Assembly (NCBI GenBank): GCA_002731195.1
Contig: PCAI01000024.1
Coordinates: forward strand, 20,824 to 43,810
Reading direction: 5' to 3'
Length of the DNA: 22,987 nt
From: Methanobacteriota archaeon
Lineage (GTDB): Archaea > Thermoplasmatota > Poseidoniia > Poseidoniales > Thalassarchaeaceae
Below, piece by piece: positions 7,805 to 16,011 of the stretch (positions are counted from its first letter, which is position 1; the number at the start of each line of letters is the position of its first letter). The position numbers and the translations under genes are program-made. Below the pieces are notes generated by a model. That model was not told where the DNA came from, made no database searches, and was given only the letters and a program-made list of their open reading frames with translations.

Positions 7805-9190
7805 ATGACTGGAAAAGAATATAGAACAATAACCGATGTAAAAGGACCTTTAGTGTTCTTAAATAAGACCGAACCTGTTGCCTTTGGAGAAATTGTCGAA
7901 TTACGACTTTCTGATGGTACATTAAAAAATGGCCAAGTACTTGACACCTCTGATGATCAAGTAATTGTGCAAGTTTTCGAGGGCACTGCTTCCATAGATA
8001 AACAAACCGGCATCAAATTCCTTGGTGATGTATTCAAATTACCTGTTAGTAAGGACATGATAGGTAGGATTCTGGATGGTGCAGGAAGGCCTAGAGATGG
8101 CGGTCCTTCTATAGTTGCAGATGAAATGGCAGACATCATTGGTGCTGCTATAAATCCATATTCACGCCAAAGCCCGTCTTCTTTCATACAAACAGGAATT
8201 TCAGCGATTGATGCTTGCACTTCGTTAGTAAGGGGTCAGAAATTACCTATATTTAGTGCATCTGGATTACCTCATAATGATATCGCTTTACAAATCGCAA
8301 GACAGGCAAAACTAGTAGATAGCGATGATGACTTCGTAGTTGTATTTTGTGCAATGGGAATAACGGCAGAAGAATACAATTTCTTTGTCCATGATCTGGA
8401 GAGAACAGGCGCACTTGAGAATGCTTGTCTGTTCGTAAATCTTGCAGACGACCCTGCAGTTGAGAGATTAATTACTCCAAGATTAGCATTAACTGCTGCA
8501 GAATATCTTGCTTTTGAGCATGATTACCATGTCTTGGTCATTTATACCGATATGACAAACTATTGCGAATCACTACGTCAGATAGGGGCTGCTCGTGAGG
8601 AAGTTCCTGGAAGAAGAGGATATCCTGGTTACATGTATACTGATTTAGCAATGCTATATGAGCGTGCAGGATTAGTTAAAGGAAAGAAAGGTTCAATCAC
8701 TCAATTCCCAATATTGACAATGCCGGGTGACGATATAACACATCCAATCCCTGATCTTTCGGGTTATATCACTGAAGGGCAGATTGTTATTTCTCGTGAA
8801 TTACACCAGAAAGGAATATATCCTCCAATAAATGTTCTTCCTTCCCTATCTAGATTAATGAATGCTGGTATCGGAGATGGGAAGACACGTGAAGATCATA
8901 AATCTGTTTCCGACCAATTATATGCGGCATATGCTCAAGGAAGAGAATTAAGGGGTTTAGTTGCCATTGTGGGTGAAGATGCTCTGAATGAACGTGATTT
9001 ACAACTTCTAAAATTTGCAGATATCTTTGAAAATCAGTTCCTTAGACAGAGTAGAGACGAAGATCGTCCTATTGGAGAGGGAACACTCGATTATGCTTGG
9101 GAATTACTTTCTAACATAGATACCAAGTATCTCGTGCGTCTAGATCAGAAATGGATTGACAAATATCATCCAAATGAAAAGAAAAATTGA
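7805..9190 (+). CDS. atpB: A-type ATP synthase regulatory subunit B
   Basis: 461 residues, the normal length. It has the F1/V1 nucleotide-binding fold but a degenerate P-loop, FSASGLPHNDIALQIARQ (150-167), as in all A/V-type B subunits, so it does not catalyse. Other conserved blocks are YTDMTNYCESLRQIGAAREE (247-266) and RRGYPGYMYTDLAMLYERAG (270-289). The C-terminal domain has DERDLQ-like residues (NERDLQLLKFADIFENQF). It alternates with subunit A in the hexameric head. The ribosome site GAGGTGG lies five bases before the ATG, immediately after the atpA stop codon. Confidence 0.98.
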   Translation: MTGKEYRTITDVKGPLVFLNKTEPVAFGEIVELRLSDGTLKNGQVLDTSDDQVIVQVFEGTASIDKQTGIKFLGDVFKLPVSKDMIGRILDGAGRPRDGGPSIVADEMADIIGAAINPYSRQSPSSFIQTGISAIDACTSLVRGQKLPIFSASGLPHNDIALQIARQAKLVDSDDDFVVVFCAMGITAEEYNFFVHDLERTGALENACLFVNLADDPAVERLITPRLALTAAEYLAFEHDYHVLVIYTDMTNYCESLRQIGAAREEVPGRRGYPGYMYTDLAMLYERAGLVKGKKGSITQFPILTMPGDDITHPIPDLSGYITEGQIVISRELHQKGIYPPINVLPSLSRLMNAGIGDGKTREDHKSVSDQLYAAYAQGRELRGLVAIVGEDALNERDLQLLKFADIFENQFLRQSRDEDRPIGEGTLDYAWELLSNIDTKYLVRLDQKWIDKYHPNEKKN

Positions 9191-9222
9191 TAACTTTTGA
9201 AAATATTTAGGAGATGAGATAG

Positions 9223-9840
9223 ATGGCATTAGACATTAAGCCCACAAGATCAGAACTGATAAATTTGAAACGTAGAATAAAACAAACTTCAAGCGGATAT
9301 AATCTTTTAAAAATGAAAAGAGATGGTTTATTCTTTGAATTCAGGACTTTACTGGCCGAAATGATTGCTGCAAGGGAAGAACTTGTAGACACATACCGTG
9401 ATGCTTTGAAATCAATCGCTCTAGCTTCTTCGATTGAAGGCGGCCTAGCCGTTAAAAGTGCTGCAATCGCCGCAACCTCTGGCCCAGAAGTAATGGTCTC
9501 AAGGAGGAATATAATGGGCGTTGTAGTGCCGAAGGTAGAAGGTACAAACCTAACTACTACTGTTGAAACTAGGCCTACTGGTATAATTGGGGGCTCTCCC
9601 TATATTGACGAATCAGCCGATTCTTATTCTATTTTAATCTCAAAAATTGTTAAAGCCGCAGAAATGGAAGCCACTCTAAAGAGATTACTAGAAGAGATTG
9701 AGGCTACTAAAAGAAGAGTTAATGCTTTAGAATTTGTAGTAATTCCTGAAATGAAAGAGGCTCAGACTTTTATCCAATTAAGATTGGAGGAAATGGAAAG
9801 AGAAGAAACTTTCAGGCTTAAAAGATTCAAAAATAAGTAA
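9223..9840 (+). CDS. atpD: A-type ATP synthase subunit D (central rotor shaft)
   Basis: 205 residues, typical. It starts IKPTRSELINLKRRIKQTSS, the classic subunit D opening (tPTr..L..lk..l..a..g), followed by YNLLKMKRDGLFFEF. The C-terminal helix carries the KRRVNALEFVVIPEM segment (about 168-182). Long antiparallel helices at both ends make the shaft that turns inside the A3B3 head and plugs into subunit C. An AGGAGATGAG ribosome site precedes the ATG. It is the last gene of the operon; no subunit G gene is found after it, and the next gene is unrelated. Confidence 0.96.
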   Translation: MALDIKPTRSELINLKRRIKQTSSGYNLLKMKRDGLFFEFRTLLAEMIAAREELVDTYRDALKSIALASSIEGGLAVKSAAIAATSGPEVMVSRRNIMGVVVPKVEGTNLTTTVETRPTGIIGGSPYIDESADSYSILISKIVKAAEMEATLKRLLEEIEATKRRVNALEFVVIPEMKEAQTFIQLRLEEMEREETFRLKRFKNK

Positions 9841-9903
9841 TGTAACTGAAATCGTAGTGTTCTAGTGAGAGGTATCTTATCAGTCAGCATTGACGGATAG
9901 TAC

Positions 9904-9910
9904 AAGGTGG
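9904..9910 (+). promoter_or_regulatory. Shine-Dalgarno site deciding the start of the 9920 gene
   Basis: AAGGTGG ends nine bases before the ATG at 9920. The frame is open back to a TTG at 9890, but that codon has no SD at suitable distance, so the ATG is preferred. Confidence 0.5.
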
Positions 9911-9919
9911 AAGTTCTCA

Positions 9920-12334
9920 ATGGAAGATAATCGATTCATTTCCCTTGATACAGAGACTTGGGGCAATCAAGAATTAACAGAAGTAATAGCTTCTAGGTAT
10001 TTTATATTGGGGCAAGATGCTAATCGGCAATCCTCTTGGGAAGTTAGAAGTCCAAATGATATGGATGTCGATGACTGTTTAATTCTTCTAAATAATCATT
10101 TGGAATCATTAGGACTAATAGGTGTATTGAGTAGTGAAGAATTGCCTGTACTCAGTATAATTCCATTGCCTATTTCTTCTAATGTTTCTAGTTCATGGCA
10201 ACAATTTTTAATTTGGATTCTCATGTCTATTTTTCTTACTATCGTTGGCGCTGAATGGCTCGGTATGTATGGTCAAGATGGCAATATATTCAATGGCGAT
10301 ACTATTCGAGAATCATTATACTATTTCACCTTCCCAATAGTATTCTCGTTATTGATATGCAGTCATCTAAGGCATTGGATTGCCAAAAATAACTCTATTG
10401 ATAGCGGTCACATAATTCCAATAATATTCCCAATATTATATCCAACATGGCCTTTCGGTTTAACTGGTATTTTGTCACAGAAAAGAATAGACAATATACC
10501 ATTTACAAACCGTAAAAAATTAGCTATTATTGAGTCAATACTTCCATTTTCTATATTTATCTTAGGCGCTATTTTTACTATTATCGGTCTAAAATTAACC
10601 TCAAATGAGCCACCAGATTTACAAAATCCTCCAATCATATTTGAACTCAACCCTCTTACTCAAATTATTTCCTCATTACTATTTGAAAACTATGAATTAA
10701 AATTACAATGGTTACATCCTATTGGGATAGCAGGCATCGGACTATCAATGATTGGCTGGATTCTTTTATTGCCCATTCCTGGATTCCCTGGTGACAGATT
10801 ATTATATTCACTCTTTGGACCTTCTGAAATGTCCAGAGGAGAGCTACAAACATCGCTATTTATCGCTTCTCTTGCAATAATGATGTTTACCTTTGCCTTT
10901 GTTGATTATCTGCCTTGGTTATTTCTAATTGCTTTCTCTACATGGCAAAGATTTAGTCCTGAGAACAATATCAATCCATTTATAGTAAATCAGAATACTG
11001 ATTTAGATAACACTTTTAAATCTAGAATTACCATTTTACTAGTGGCTATAATGATTACTGGATTCCCTGGCCTTAGTCCTATCACAACTTTAGAAGACTT
11101 CGACTCTGGATTGTCCACAAGTGATTGGATAACAGATTTAGAAGTATCTCAATTTGGAGATAACAATGTAGATTTAGATATTCGTCCACAAGGCATTTTA
11201 CCGGTCTCTGGATTTTTACAATTTAGTATTGAAGGAAGCCAATCGGAGTATTGGGATATCAATACTAGTTGTGAATGGAACTATTTATGTTATTTCAGTA
11301 ACATAACACAAAATAATAATAAATTAATCAACATAATCATTAATGCACCTAATTATACCTTCGAAGAAAAGTTGTATCTCAGAATAGTCATTGATGTTAA
11401 TGGTAATGAACAGGAACATCTGATATTTTTACATAATGACCAATACTCAGGGCCGGAAGATGTTTTTTGGACGATATCACAAAATTCTAATAATCCTATT
11501 ATTTGTACAAGATTAAATATTATCTCAGGAGATCAGGGTAATTTGACTTTAGATAATCCATTTTGGAACTTTGCAAACTCTACTGCTGTCAAAGAAGGAG
11601 TTAGTGATTTATGTTTAATTGGACATGAGGGGGCTTTATTTTCCTCAAATTATACTGATCAACAATTTCGTCTATATGGGCCATCTGTCCAATTCAATAG
11701 GAATAATAATACCACACTAGAGTGGTTGATGCCTATAGAAGATACTGAACCAATTATTCTCATCTCAGGTACAGAATGGTCAATACCTCAGTGGTTAAAT
11801 TCGGAAAATACTCAGTATTCGATAATCTACGGCTCCAATGGACCTTCCTTTTGCAAATCAAGCGATGTAGTTACGGAAGTAGATTCAAATTGGACCTTGC
11901 CATTAGAAGAATATACTCCGATAAAATTCTCAAAAGGAGAGGTAATAAATGGAACAATAATCATACCTTCTTCCGGTTGGCTGATGATATGCGATGGAGT
12001 AATTCCAATTTCTAAGTACATTATCGAAGAAGGACTAGATGTTGTTATCAAACATGGGTCAATTAATAATAAAATATTCAATCAATCATTTTCGATAATC
12101 AATAGAGAGAATTTCTCAATACCGATTTCAGTAGAATGGTATGGAGATTCAGTTAATTCAGGTGCTTGGGATGCTTACTATGTAGCAAATAATGTAGATG
12201 CATATGGAGAAGTTGAGATAATTTTAGAAGAAAAATCCAATACTTCCCTATCTTATACTTCATGGATTTCTATTGATAAAAATAGTATAATAATACATAT
12301 TTCTGTCAGATGCCCAATAAATGGGTGTTCTTGA
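9920..12334 (+). CDS. EGY-like M50 (site-2 protease) homologue lacking active-site residues, fused to a large external domain
   Basis: 804 residues. Residues 1-90 are a soluble region, followed by about seven or eight membrane segments (about 95-390) and then a roughly 415-residue Asn/Ser/Ile-rich region that is probably extracellular. The membrane part follows the EGY-type M50 plan: a first helix (FLIWILMSIFLTIVGAEWLG) and a helix ending SHLRHW (148-153), where active members have HExGHW. A loop with PTWPFGLTGIL and NRKKLAIIESILP follows, then LHPIGIAG and LLLPIPGFPGDRLLYSLFG (282-300), where active members have an N..P...LDGG motif. The zinc ligand His is Ser148, the catalytic Glu is His149, the motif Asn is Leu282 and the ligand Asp is Pro290. 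It should therefore not be a protease. The family call rests on pattern memory, not a search. Its end overlaps panE by one base. Confidence 0.65.
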   Translation: MEDNRFISLDTETWGNQELTEVIASRYFILGQDANRQSSWEVRSPNDMDVDDCLILLNNHLESLGLIGVLSSEELPVLSIIPLPISSNVSSSWQQFLIWILMSIFLTIVGAEWLGMYGQDGNIFNGDTIRESLYYFTFPIVFSLLICSHLRHWIAKNNSIDSGHIIPIIFPILYPTWPFGLTGILSQKRIDNIPFTNRKKLAIIESILPFSIFILGAIFTIIGLKLTSNEPPDLQNPPIIFELNPLTQIISSLLFENYELKLQWLHPIGIAGIGLSMIGWILLLPIPGFPGDRLLYSLFGPSEMSRGELQTSLFIASLAIMMFTFAFVDYLPWLFLIAFSTWQRFSPENNINPFIVNQNTDLDNTFKSRITILLVAIMITGFPGLSPITTLEDFDSGLSTSDWITDLEVSQFGDNNVDLDIRPQGILPVSGFLQFSIEGSQSEYWDINTSCEWNYLCYFSNITQNNNKLINIIINAPNYTFEEKLYLRIVIDVNGNEQEHLIFLHNDQYSGPEDVFWTISQNSNNPIICTRLNIISGDQGNLTLDNPFWNFANSTAVKEGVSDLCLIGHEGALFSSNYTDQQFRLYGPSVQFNRNNNTTLEWLMPIEDTEPIILISGTEWSIPQWLNSENTQYSIIYGSNGPSFCKSSDVVTEVDSNWTLPLEEYTPIKFSKGEVINGTIIIPSSGWLMICDGVIPISKYIIEEGLDVVIKHGSINNKIFNQSFSIINRENFSIPISVEWYGDSVNSGAWDAYYVANNVDAYGEVEIILEEKSNTSLSYTSWISIDKNSIIIHISVRCPINGCS

Positions 12335-13284
12335 TGAGGATTGCAATTCTGGGAATAGGTTCTATAGGAGGCATCTTTCTTGGGGCTCTTGCTGATTCTG
12401 ATGCCGAATTAATAGCCGTTTCTAGGGGTTTACAGGCGTCAAAAATATCTGAATGGGGACTTACTCTACATACTCCAGAAGGGACCGTTGAACATTTCCC
12501 TCCTAATTCATTTACAGTTTTTGATAGCGATTCTGGTCCCATACCTTCTTCTCTGGTAAATTCTTGCGACTTTACGTTAATATGTGGAAAAAGTTACTCC
12601 ACATCTACTCTAGCACAAATGGCCTTTGAACTATTATCAGAAGACGGAATAGCTATAAGTATGCAAAATGGCCTTGGACATGCCGAATATCTTTCAAGTT
12701 TAATTGGCCAGAAAAATGTATTAGGATGTACAGTAACTCATGGCGCATGGAAAGATATTGATTCGGTTCATTGGGCAGGAAGGGGAGAAATCACTCTTGG
12801 TTCATTAGATGGGTTGGAACCAACTCAAAAAGTAAATCAATTTATGGAATTGCTCGATGCCTCCAAACTTTCTCCAAAATGGAGTGGAGATATCAAAAAA
12901 GAAATTTGGATTAAGTTACTAATTAATATTGCTATAAATCCAATTTGTGCCATAACAGGACTACGAAATGGAGAAATCCTATCTCAGAATGATATTTGGA
13001 ATCAGGCTCAGTCTTCTATGGAAGAAGCATCAATTATTGCCAACGCTTCTGGAATCAATCTAGACGACGTTGATTTAGCAAAAAAACTCAAATCAATAAT
13101 TAAATCAACTGAGAAAAATCGTTGTTCAATGTTACAAGATATAATGTCTGGGAAAAGAACAGAAATAGATTCACTTTGCGGGATAATAGTATCTAAAGGA
13201 GAATCACTAGGAGTGCCAACTCCTCTTAATGCAATGCTATATGCCATAATAAAGGGAATAGAAGATGCATATATTATGAAATAG
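12334..13284 (+). CDS. panE: 2-dehydropantoate 2-reductase (ketopantoate reductase)
   Basis: 316 residues. It reduces ketopantoate to pantoate with NAD(P)H for CoA synthesis. The N-terminal Rossmann motif is GIGSIGG (7-13), and the catalytic-site Lys is in ICGKSYST (Lys86). QNGLGH (111-116) is the QNG signature. The C-terminal helical domain has the second conserved Lys in IWIKLLINIAINP (Lys194), then ITGLRNGEIL and SMLQDIMSGKRTEID (265-279) with the substrate-side Glu277, then GVPTPLN. The ATG at 12334 overlaps the upstream stop as TGATG, so translation is coupled to the membrane protein gene. An upstream in-frame ATG at 12310 would add eight residues before the first Rossmann strand and is unlikely. 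The gene ends 10 bases from the convergent fpg. Confidence 0.93.
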   Translation: MRIAILGIGSIGGIFLGALADSDAELIAVSRGLQASKISEWGLTLHTPEGTVEHFPPNSFTVFDSDSGPIPSSLVNSCDFTLICGKSYSTSTLAQMAFELLSEDGIAISMQNGLGHAEYLSSLIGQKNVLGCTVTHGAWKDIDSVHWAGRGEITLGSLDGLEPTQKVNQFMELLDASKLSPKWSGDIKKEIWIKLLINIAINPICAITGLRNGEILSQNDIWNQAQSSMEEASIIANASGINLDDVDLAKKLKSIIKSTEKNRCSMLQDIMSGKRTEIDSLCGIIVSKGESLGVPTPLNAMLYAIIKGIEDAYIMK

Positions 13285-13294
13285 TTGTATCTAA

Positions 13295-14185
13295 TCACCT
13301 TTGACATTTAGGGCAGAAAAATGTTGATCTGTTTGATTGAATAATTCTTTTTATGGTGCCATCACAAGACTTTTTCAGACAGTTCTTTCCTTCTCTTCCA
13401 TAGGCCATAAAAGAATTAGGAAAATATCCTAAAGCATCATCTCCATCAACTCCTCTAAAGTCCTGAAGTGTCGATCCTCCAGCATCTATTGCCTCTATCA
13501 TTACAGAGTGAATTTCGAAAACTAATCTTTCCATTCTTTTACTAATTCCATTTTTCAATACTAATGTTTCCGCCTTTCTTTTAGGAGATATTCCTGCTCT
13601 ATTTAGAATTTCACAAACGTAGATATTTCCTAAACCAGCAACAATCTTCTGATCAAGTAATGCATTTTTTATGGGGATCCTTCGTTTTAATTTATTTGAA
13701 AGAATTTCAGGCGTCAATGAACCAGGCATAGGTTCGGGTCCAATATTCTTCAGTAATTTATGATTTTCTTGGTTTTCTGTTTCAAAAATATCCATGATTC
13801 CAAATCTTCTATGATCTGAATATACTCCCTTTCCACCGTCATCAAGATGAATCACTACCCAATCATGAGGGCCTGTTCCACTACCAATTTCAGCGCCGTA
13901 ATTAAATTTACCCGGCACACCCTTTCTCCCATCTCCAAGTAATGTCCATCTACCACTCATCCCTAAGTGACATAGCCAAGTTATCCCTTCTGAGAGTCGT
14001 ATTAAGAGATATTTCGCTCTCCTCTCAATTTTAATCACTTTTTTCCCATTTAATTTTCTATCAAATCCTTCTGGAAAGGGAAAACGTAAATCTCTTCTTC
14101 TTAATTCTACATTGACTATGACTCTATCTTTTAAGTGATTTTCAAGCCCTTTTCGCACAGTTTCGACTTCTGGCAATTCTGGCAT
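13295..14185 (-). CDS. mutM: Formamidopyrimidine-DNA glycosylase (bacterial type)
   Basis: 296 residues, complete. It excises 8-oxoguanine and formamidopyrimidines and cuts the DNA backbone. After Met removal the N-terminus is PELPEVETVR, with the catalytic Pro and Glu. Other conserved residues are Lys58 (RRAKYLL), Met75 in LGMSG, Arg127-Phe128 in DHRRFG, and the helix-two-turn-helix AGLGNIYVCEILNRAGISP (Asn187). The C-terminal zinc finger has Cys269, Cys274, Cys291 and Cys294, with RSTFFCPKC carrying the conserved Arg286. The C-x4-C first knuckle resembles alphaproteobacterial proteins rather than the more common C-x2-C. Fpg is essentially a bacterial family, so this copy was probably acquired by transfer. 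It lies 42 bases after fibrillarin but has its own possible TATA element. Confidence 0.96.
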   Translation of the reverse strand: MPELPEVETVRKGLENHLKDRVIVNVELRRRDLRFPFPEGFDRKLNGKKVIKIERRAKYLLIRLSEGITWLCHLGMSGRWTLLGDGRKGVPGKFNYGAEIGSGTGPHDWVVIHLDDGGKGVYSDHRRFGIMDIFETENQENHKLLKNIGPEPMPGSLTPEILSNKLKRRIPIKNALLDQKIVAGLGNIYVCEILNRAGISPKRKAETLVLKNGISKRMERLVFEIHSVMIEAIDAGGSTLQDFRGVDGDDALGYFPNSFMAYGREGKNCLKKSCDGTIKRIIQSNRSTFFCPKCQR

Positions 14186-14210
14186 ATTTACTCGTAAAGG
14201 ACCTACTCAA

Positions 14211-14220
14211 TGATTATAAC
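14211..14220 (-). promoter_or_regulatory. Possible TATA box for fpg
   Basis: On the minus strand GTTATAATCA is centred about 30 bases before the ATG at 14185, the spacing of an archaeal box A with a leaderless start. No clear SD precedes the ATG. It lies just within and after the end of the fibrillarin gene region, suggesting fpg can be transcribed separately. Confidence 0.35.
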
Positions 14221-14227
14221 TCTTCTA

Positions 14228-14932
14228 CTATTTATTTAATCTACAATAAAATAATACATGTTGTTCTTCCAAACCTTTCAAATCAATCCTCTCAATGACT
14301 TCTAAATTAGAATTTTCTAGTATATCTTGAGCCTTCTCAAATTTATTTTCAGTACTGCCATCTGATACTCTTTCACTAGCCGCTTTAAGGCTAAGGAGTC
14401 CAATTCCATTAGTTTTAAGAAACACCTCTGCCACCTTAACAAATGTTTTCGCTTGATCAGAAATACTCAAATCTTGATGTAACCAATCTACTTTTTTATT
14501 TATGAAAGGTGAAATTTGCTTAATATCTCTTGCATCTGCTAGGACTGGTACTATGCCGGGTCTAATTTCAGACAATCTAACTAAATCTCTCATCATCCTA
14601 GTGGATATGTCGATAGCTATTATCTGCCCCTTATGATGATTACCAGATCCGCATACACAATCATGAATATGACTAACTGTGCCTCCTGTTGAAGACCCTA
14701 GATAAAGACAATTATCTCCAGGTAGGGGGATGATTTCTGACGGATTTAATCTTGTTCTAAGTAAAGAAGCAGCAATTTTAGATTTGGTAGGGTCCCATAA
14801 ACGCCATTCATTACGACCATCTCTTTTCCGCCGCTCCTTTCTAACAGAAATGCCTTTCACGGCGTTTCTGGTCCAGATATTCCTTCCTTCTTTCCTCACT
14901 CCCCATCCTAAGGAGTTCACTTTTCGTTTCAT
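14228..14932 (-). CDS. flpA: Fibrillarin-like rRNA/tRNA 2'-O-methyltransferase
   Basis: 234 residues, complete. It is the catalytic subunit of box C/D sRNPs, transferring methyl from SAM to ribose 2'-OH. It has the fibrillarin block EWRLWDPTKSKIAASLL (42-58, Lys52), the SAM motif YLGSSTGGTVSH (77-88), IAIDIS, IRPGIVPVLADAR (123-135), WLHQDLS (150-156, Asp154) and LLSLKAAS (179-186, Lys183). The Lys/Asp/Lys catalytic positions are therefore kept. An insert DCVCGSGNHHKG after the SAM motif lengthens that loop by several residues compared with the usual short D-(I/V)-(V)-G turn. The N-terminal region is basic (RKERRKRDGR), where family members often have a VYGE segment. It starts four bases after the nop5 stop, so both are cotranscribed, as is general in archaea. 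Confidence 0.95.
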   Translation of the reverse strand: MKRKVNSLGWGVRKEGRNIWTRNAVKGISVRKERRKRDGRNEWRLWDPTKSKIAASLLRTRLNPSEIIPLPGDNCLYLGSSTGGTVSHIHDCVCGSGNHHKGQIIAIDISTRMMRDLVRLSEIRPGIVPVLADARDIKQISPFINKKVDWLHQDLSISDQAKTFVKVAEVFLKTNGIGLLSLKAASERVSDGSTENKFEKAQDILENSNLEVIERIDLKGLEEQHVLFYCRLNK

Positions 14933-14936
14933 ATTC

Positions 14937-15941
14937 TCATTTCCTTTTGGGCGGTTTTGGAAATTTATTTATTATACTTTCAATATCCTTATTGATCTTA
15001 GAAATCTCTTCTTCTCTCCAAGGGACTCCTCCAAAATGATCAATCCTTACGGCTATGCTCGCTTTACCTGCAATAAATCTGGCTACCTTTCCTCTTACCC
15101 ATCTAGGGGACTTCCCTACTTGTGGTAATGAAAATAATATTGATCCATGCTTCGGAGGAGATGCTCCATTTCTATGTGCGGCCATTGCAGCATGTGCACC
15201 AAGTACTTGCAAAGATCCTGATGGCATCCTTGCTAAACGCTCTCTGCTGCCGGCTAATACAAGTAACTTAGATGCACTTAGTGGACCCATTAAAGAGGAA
15301 AGCGTTGGCATATAGTCTAGGGCAAGTACTCTAATTGAATCCTCATGTTGATTCATCCTTTTAGTTAAACTAATTACCGACTCACAATGTTGTTTAAGTG
15401 CACCCCATTCTGATTCTGAAGGATTAAATATTGGCCGAGTAGTTTCTAAAAGATCTGCTGTTGAAGTAATTGAGTCCGATTTTACTACAGACTGAATAAT
15501 CTCTTTCCTTCTTGTATCTAAATTAATTTCTGTTAAAAAAAGACCAATCCACTCAATACACCTTGACTCACTAGTTGTCCAAGCAGATCTAATTTCATTT
15601 GCTGACGAAACCAACATATCTAATCTCTTATCCAAATCTCCTGAAGATTCAGCAATTTTTAATTTCGCCATCTTAATTATAGCTTCATCAAACATTACTT
15701 GCTCATCTTTCCCATAAGCGGGCCAACTAGGATCATCCAAATGTCCTTCTGAATCAATATTGGCTTCCTCAAACCTCTCATACAATACTCTTGCCTCAGG
15801 ACTTAGTCTACCTCTTTGTAACGCCAATAAACGCCTCACTAAATTTGAAACAGTTACATTAGAAGTCCAATATATTTCATCAATAATTGCATCCTCATCA
15901 TTCAGTAGACGAGCAAGTCTCCAGTCATAGTTGATTCGCAC
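14937..15941 (-). CDS. nop5: Nop5/Nop56-type box C/D sRNP scaffold protein
   Basis: 334 residues from GTG 15941. It bridges fibrillarin and L7Ae on box C/D guide RNAs. The C-terminal Nop domain is unmistakable: SLMGPLSASKLLVLAGSRER (about 215-234), then QVLGAHAAM, GASPPKHGSILFSLPQVG and ARFIAGKASIAVRIDHFGG, with a basic KFPKPPKRK tail. A central coiled coil (about 155-210) precedes it. The N-terminal fibrillarin-binding part is divergent. The start is uncertain. GTG 15941 has GGAGG only three bases upstream. ATG 16019 would add 26 residues (SIPYSLLLSIRLLPYCSS and on) and overlap the start of the divergent crcB by eight bases. I prefer the GTG because it leaves room for promoters. It lies directly upstream of flpA in one transcript. 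Confidence 0.9.
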   Translation of the reverse strand: MRINYDWRLARLLNDEDAIIDEIYWTSNVTVSNLVRRLLALQRGRLSPEARVLYERFEEANIDSEGHLDDPSWPAYGKDEQVMFDEAIIKMAKLKIAESSGDLDKRLDMLVSSANEIRSAWTTSESRCIEWIGLFLTEINLDTRRKEIIQSVVKSDSITSTADLLETTRPIFNPSESEWGALKQHCESVISLTKRMNQHEDSIRVLALDYMPTLSSLMGPLSASKLLVLAGSRERLARMPSGSLQVLGAHAAMAAHRNGASPPKHGSILFSLPQVGKSPRWVRGKVARFIAGKASIAVRIDHFGGVPWREEEISKINKDIESIINKFPKPPKRK

Positions 15942-16011
15942 ATGCCTCCGAGGAGTTATATCGCTTGAACAGTACGGAAGCAATCTTATCGATAGAAGTA
16001 ATGAATAAGGA

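Noticed and set aside
9890..9919. TTG start for the M50-like membrane protein
   Set aside because: ATG 9920 has the AAGGTGG site at good spacing; the TTG has none.
10408..10650. Open frames on the opposite strand inside the large genes, such as this 80-codon one
   Set aside because: They lie inside well-supported genes, have no recognisable motifs or ribosome sites, and their length is expected by chance from the AT-rich codon pattern.
12310..12333. Upstream ATG for panE
   Set aside because: It would add eight residues before the first Rossmann strand; the TGATG start gives the standard MRIAILGIGSIGG beginning.
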